From positions 1 to 41,144 of the forward strand of contig JBHELF010000043.1 in NCBI GenBank assembly GCA_046263155.1: a stretch of DNA of 41,144 nucleotides, given 5' to 3'. Each line of letters begins with the position of its first letter. The stretch's first letter is position 1. The notes under the pieces were generated by a model, which was not told the origin of the DNA, ran no database searches, and saw only the letters and a list, made by a program, of their open reading frames with translations. The translations under genes and the position numbers were made by a program. Positions 40,257-41,144 of this stretch are shown piece by piece. Source of the stretch: DATADF01 sp046263155 (lineage in GTDB: Bacteria; Actinomycetota; CADDZG01; WHSQ01).

Positions 40257-40709
40257 CAGCGCCTCGACGCTGAGCTCCCGTGAGACGCCCGCCTGTAAGA
40301 GAGCTTCTCTAAGGACTATCCCGCGTCCCGTCCACTCCCAGCCAAGGTCCGTACGCCGCGCAAGACCACGAATCGCCATCTCCTCGACCGACCGAATCAA
40401 GTCACCGAATTCGAAGCAGGATGATAGGCGTCCGAAGGTGATTCGCCCGAGGCGCAGCCGCTCGACAAGTAAAGCTCGTTGCATCTCGGTCAATTTCTTC
40501 GCTTCTTCCATAGCTCCGTCGACCGGCCATCCATAGATGTCATGCGCACGGCCGTTCGGCTGGACAACGACCCCGTCCAAGGGCTGAAGCGTCGCCAACG
40601 GCTTCTTGTGACAGCAGACGATCAATCGCTCGCCCGCGGCGATGCGCTCCAAAACCTTTCTCGGGTTACGACTCAGGTCGCTGGTGCTGATTCTGGCCAG
40701 TGGCTGCAT
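40188..40709 (-). CDS. Phd/YefM-like protein with C-terminal extension
   Basis: A 173-residue protein. The first 45 residues match the Phd/YefM antitoxin DNA-binding fold (ARISTSDLSRNPRKVLERIA, then GERLIVCCHKKPLATLQPLD). The rest is not a toxin-binding tail of the usual length but a longer, unassigned helical region with ERLRLGRITFGRLSSCFEF and a winged-helix-like LARRTDLGWEWTGRGIVLRE. No toxin gene (RelE/Doc/PIN) adjoins it. It could be an orphan antitoxin or a transcription factor derived from one. A large hairpin lies in its 5' leader (40748-40836). It overlaps the end of uppP. Confidence 0.68.
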   Translation of the reverse strand: MQPLARISTSDLSRNPRKVLERIAAGERLIVCCHKKPLATLQPLDGVVVQPNGRAHDIYGWPVDGAMEEAKKLTEMQRALLVERLRLGRITFGRLSSCFEFGDLIRSVEEMAIRGLARRTDLGWEWTGRGIVLREALLQAGVSRELSVEALLARHDQIKGEAGDDAVGGKRIE

Positions 40710-40747
40710 GGGTTGAGACTAAATAAGGGGTGCGACACCTTTTGGAC

Positions 40748-40836
40748 ACCCTCTGTTTTTTTCAGAAAATTCGGAGGCCGAAGGGGTTCGGGCCCGGGGT
40801 CACCTTCGGCCAAATTTTCTGAAAAATTCAGAGGGT
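40748..40836. repeat. Large near-perfect inverted repeat (hairpin)
   Basis: Left arm 40748-40784 and right arm 40803-40836 pair over about 31 bases with two mismatches and one three-base bulge, around an 18-base G- and C-rich loop. ACCCTCTG begins one arm and CAGAGGGT ends the other. Just left of it, two GACACC units (in GGGTGCGACACC and TTTTGGACACC) give further short palindromes. This resembles a miniature or REP-like element. It lies between the Phd-like gene and the TldD-like gene, in the leader of the former. Confidence 0.65.
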
Positions 40837-40867
40837 CATAAAGCGACCTCTACTACCCGCCACGCCT

Positions 40868-41144
40868 CTACGAGCCCGCGATCGTCATCTCTCCGATGAG
40901 CGTCGTCGCGCCGCCGTAGGACCCTCCGAAGGGAATCCACCTCCGGTCGTCGGCCACCGCTTGGATGGAGCGAAGGATCTCGAGCATGGGGGCGGCGATC
41001 GTGACCTCTTTGACGGGCCGAACGGGCTCGCCGCGCTCGAGCAGCATTCCCGTCGCGCCGACCGAGAAATCGCCGGAGACGGGGTTCGCCCCCGAATGGA
41101 CGCCGTGAAGATCGAGTACCAGAAACGCGCGGTCGACGCCACGC
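40868..41144 (-). CDS. TldD/PmbA-family metalloprotease, C-terminal fragment
   Basis: The minus-strand frame is open at the window edge, so only the last 91 residues are seen: LDLHGVHSGANPVSGDFSVG, then ATGMLLERGEPVRPVKEVTI, RRWIPFGGSYGGATTLIGEM and TIAGS. This is the conserved C-terminus of PmbA/TldD proteins, which cleave small modified peptides or unfolded proteins as TldD-TldE heterodimers. Which of the two it is cannot be told because the metal motif is in the missing part. A 158-base gap with the large hairpin precedes the Phd-like start. Confidence 0.85.
   Translation of the reverse strand, partial: RGVDRAFLVLDLHGVHSGANPVSGDFSVGATGMLLERGEPVRPVKEVTIAAPMLEILRSIQAVADDRRWIPFGGSYGGATTLIGEMTIAGS

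Noticed and set aside
40714..40726. A third copy of the 55-base structured repeat (GTTGAGACTAAAT)
   Set aside because: Only one arm shows partial similarity; the GTCTC partner, the loop and the flanks are missing.

Overview
The window is GC-rich, densely packed DNA that most resembles an uncultivated Actinomycetota (actinobacterial) genome. The support is indirect. There is a galU-moeA-moaC run near a SepX/GlpR-like membrane protein, a 56-residue small protein of a type common in actinobacteria, frequent GTG starts, a SARP/BTAD-type regulator and an FmdB-type zinc ribbon. No gap exceeds about 160 bases, and no phage, insertion-sequence transposase, integrase or CRISPR array is visible.

Positions 1-2752 hold a truncated FAD-binding dehydrogenase and a DinB-like protein (minus strand), then a secreted amidase (plus). 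Positions 2826-20234 form one long minus-strand stretch, the most unusual part of the window. In transcription order it has a 930-residue BTAD-AAA-TPR regulator, then eight consecutive paralogous membrane sensor-like genes (17362 down to 7761), each stop overlapping the next start by 4 bases. An SRPBCC-fold protein follows, then a GAF-PP2C-HATPase fusion (SpoIIE-like phosphatase plus RsbW-like kinase) and two STAS anti-sigma antagonists. A hypothetical protein and a PYROXD2-like FAD oxidoreductase end the stretch. The sensors stop where related fused proteins would continue into GAF and catalytic domains, and the separate GAF-PP2C-HATPase gene carries those missing parts. My reading is that eight interchangeable membrane inputs act on one partner-switching output; this is inference.

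Positions 20391-24669 carry a secreted M14 carboxypeptidase, the remnant of an ECF sigma factor, a small secreted protein, and a divergent TetR/membrane-protein pair with three half-sites spaced exactly 20 bases apart. Positions 24626-27941 look like a small island: a tRNA-Ala(CGC) at 27869-27941 has its 3' end repeated at 24626-24660. Between the copies lie an M15 peptidase, a SnoaL/NTF2-like protein, a small membrane protein and an RTX-repeat secreted protein.

Positions 28058-40256 are mostly housekeeping: a membrane-anchored protein, a translin homologue, a SepX-like protein, leucyl aminopeptidase with three small downstream genes including a flavin reductase, a DUF192 protein, Tag glycosylase, MoaC, MoeA, GalU, a GGDEF diguanylate cyclase, an FmdB zinc ribbon, a secreted protein and UppP. 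The right edge has a Phd/YefM-like protein without a toxin, a large near-perfect hairpin at 40748-40836 and the C-terminus of a TldD/PmbA protease.

A 55-base structured repeat occurs twice (2766-2820 and 27983-28037, opposite orientations), with paired changes that preserve its stem.
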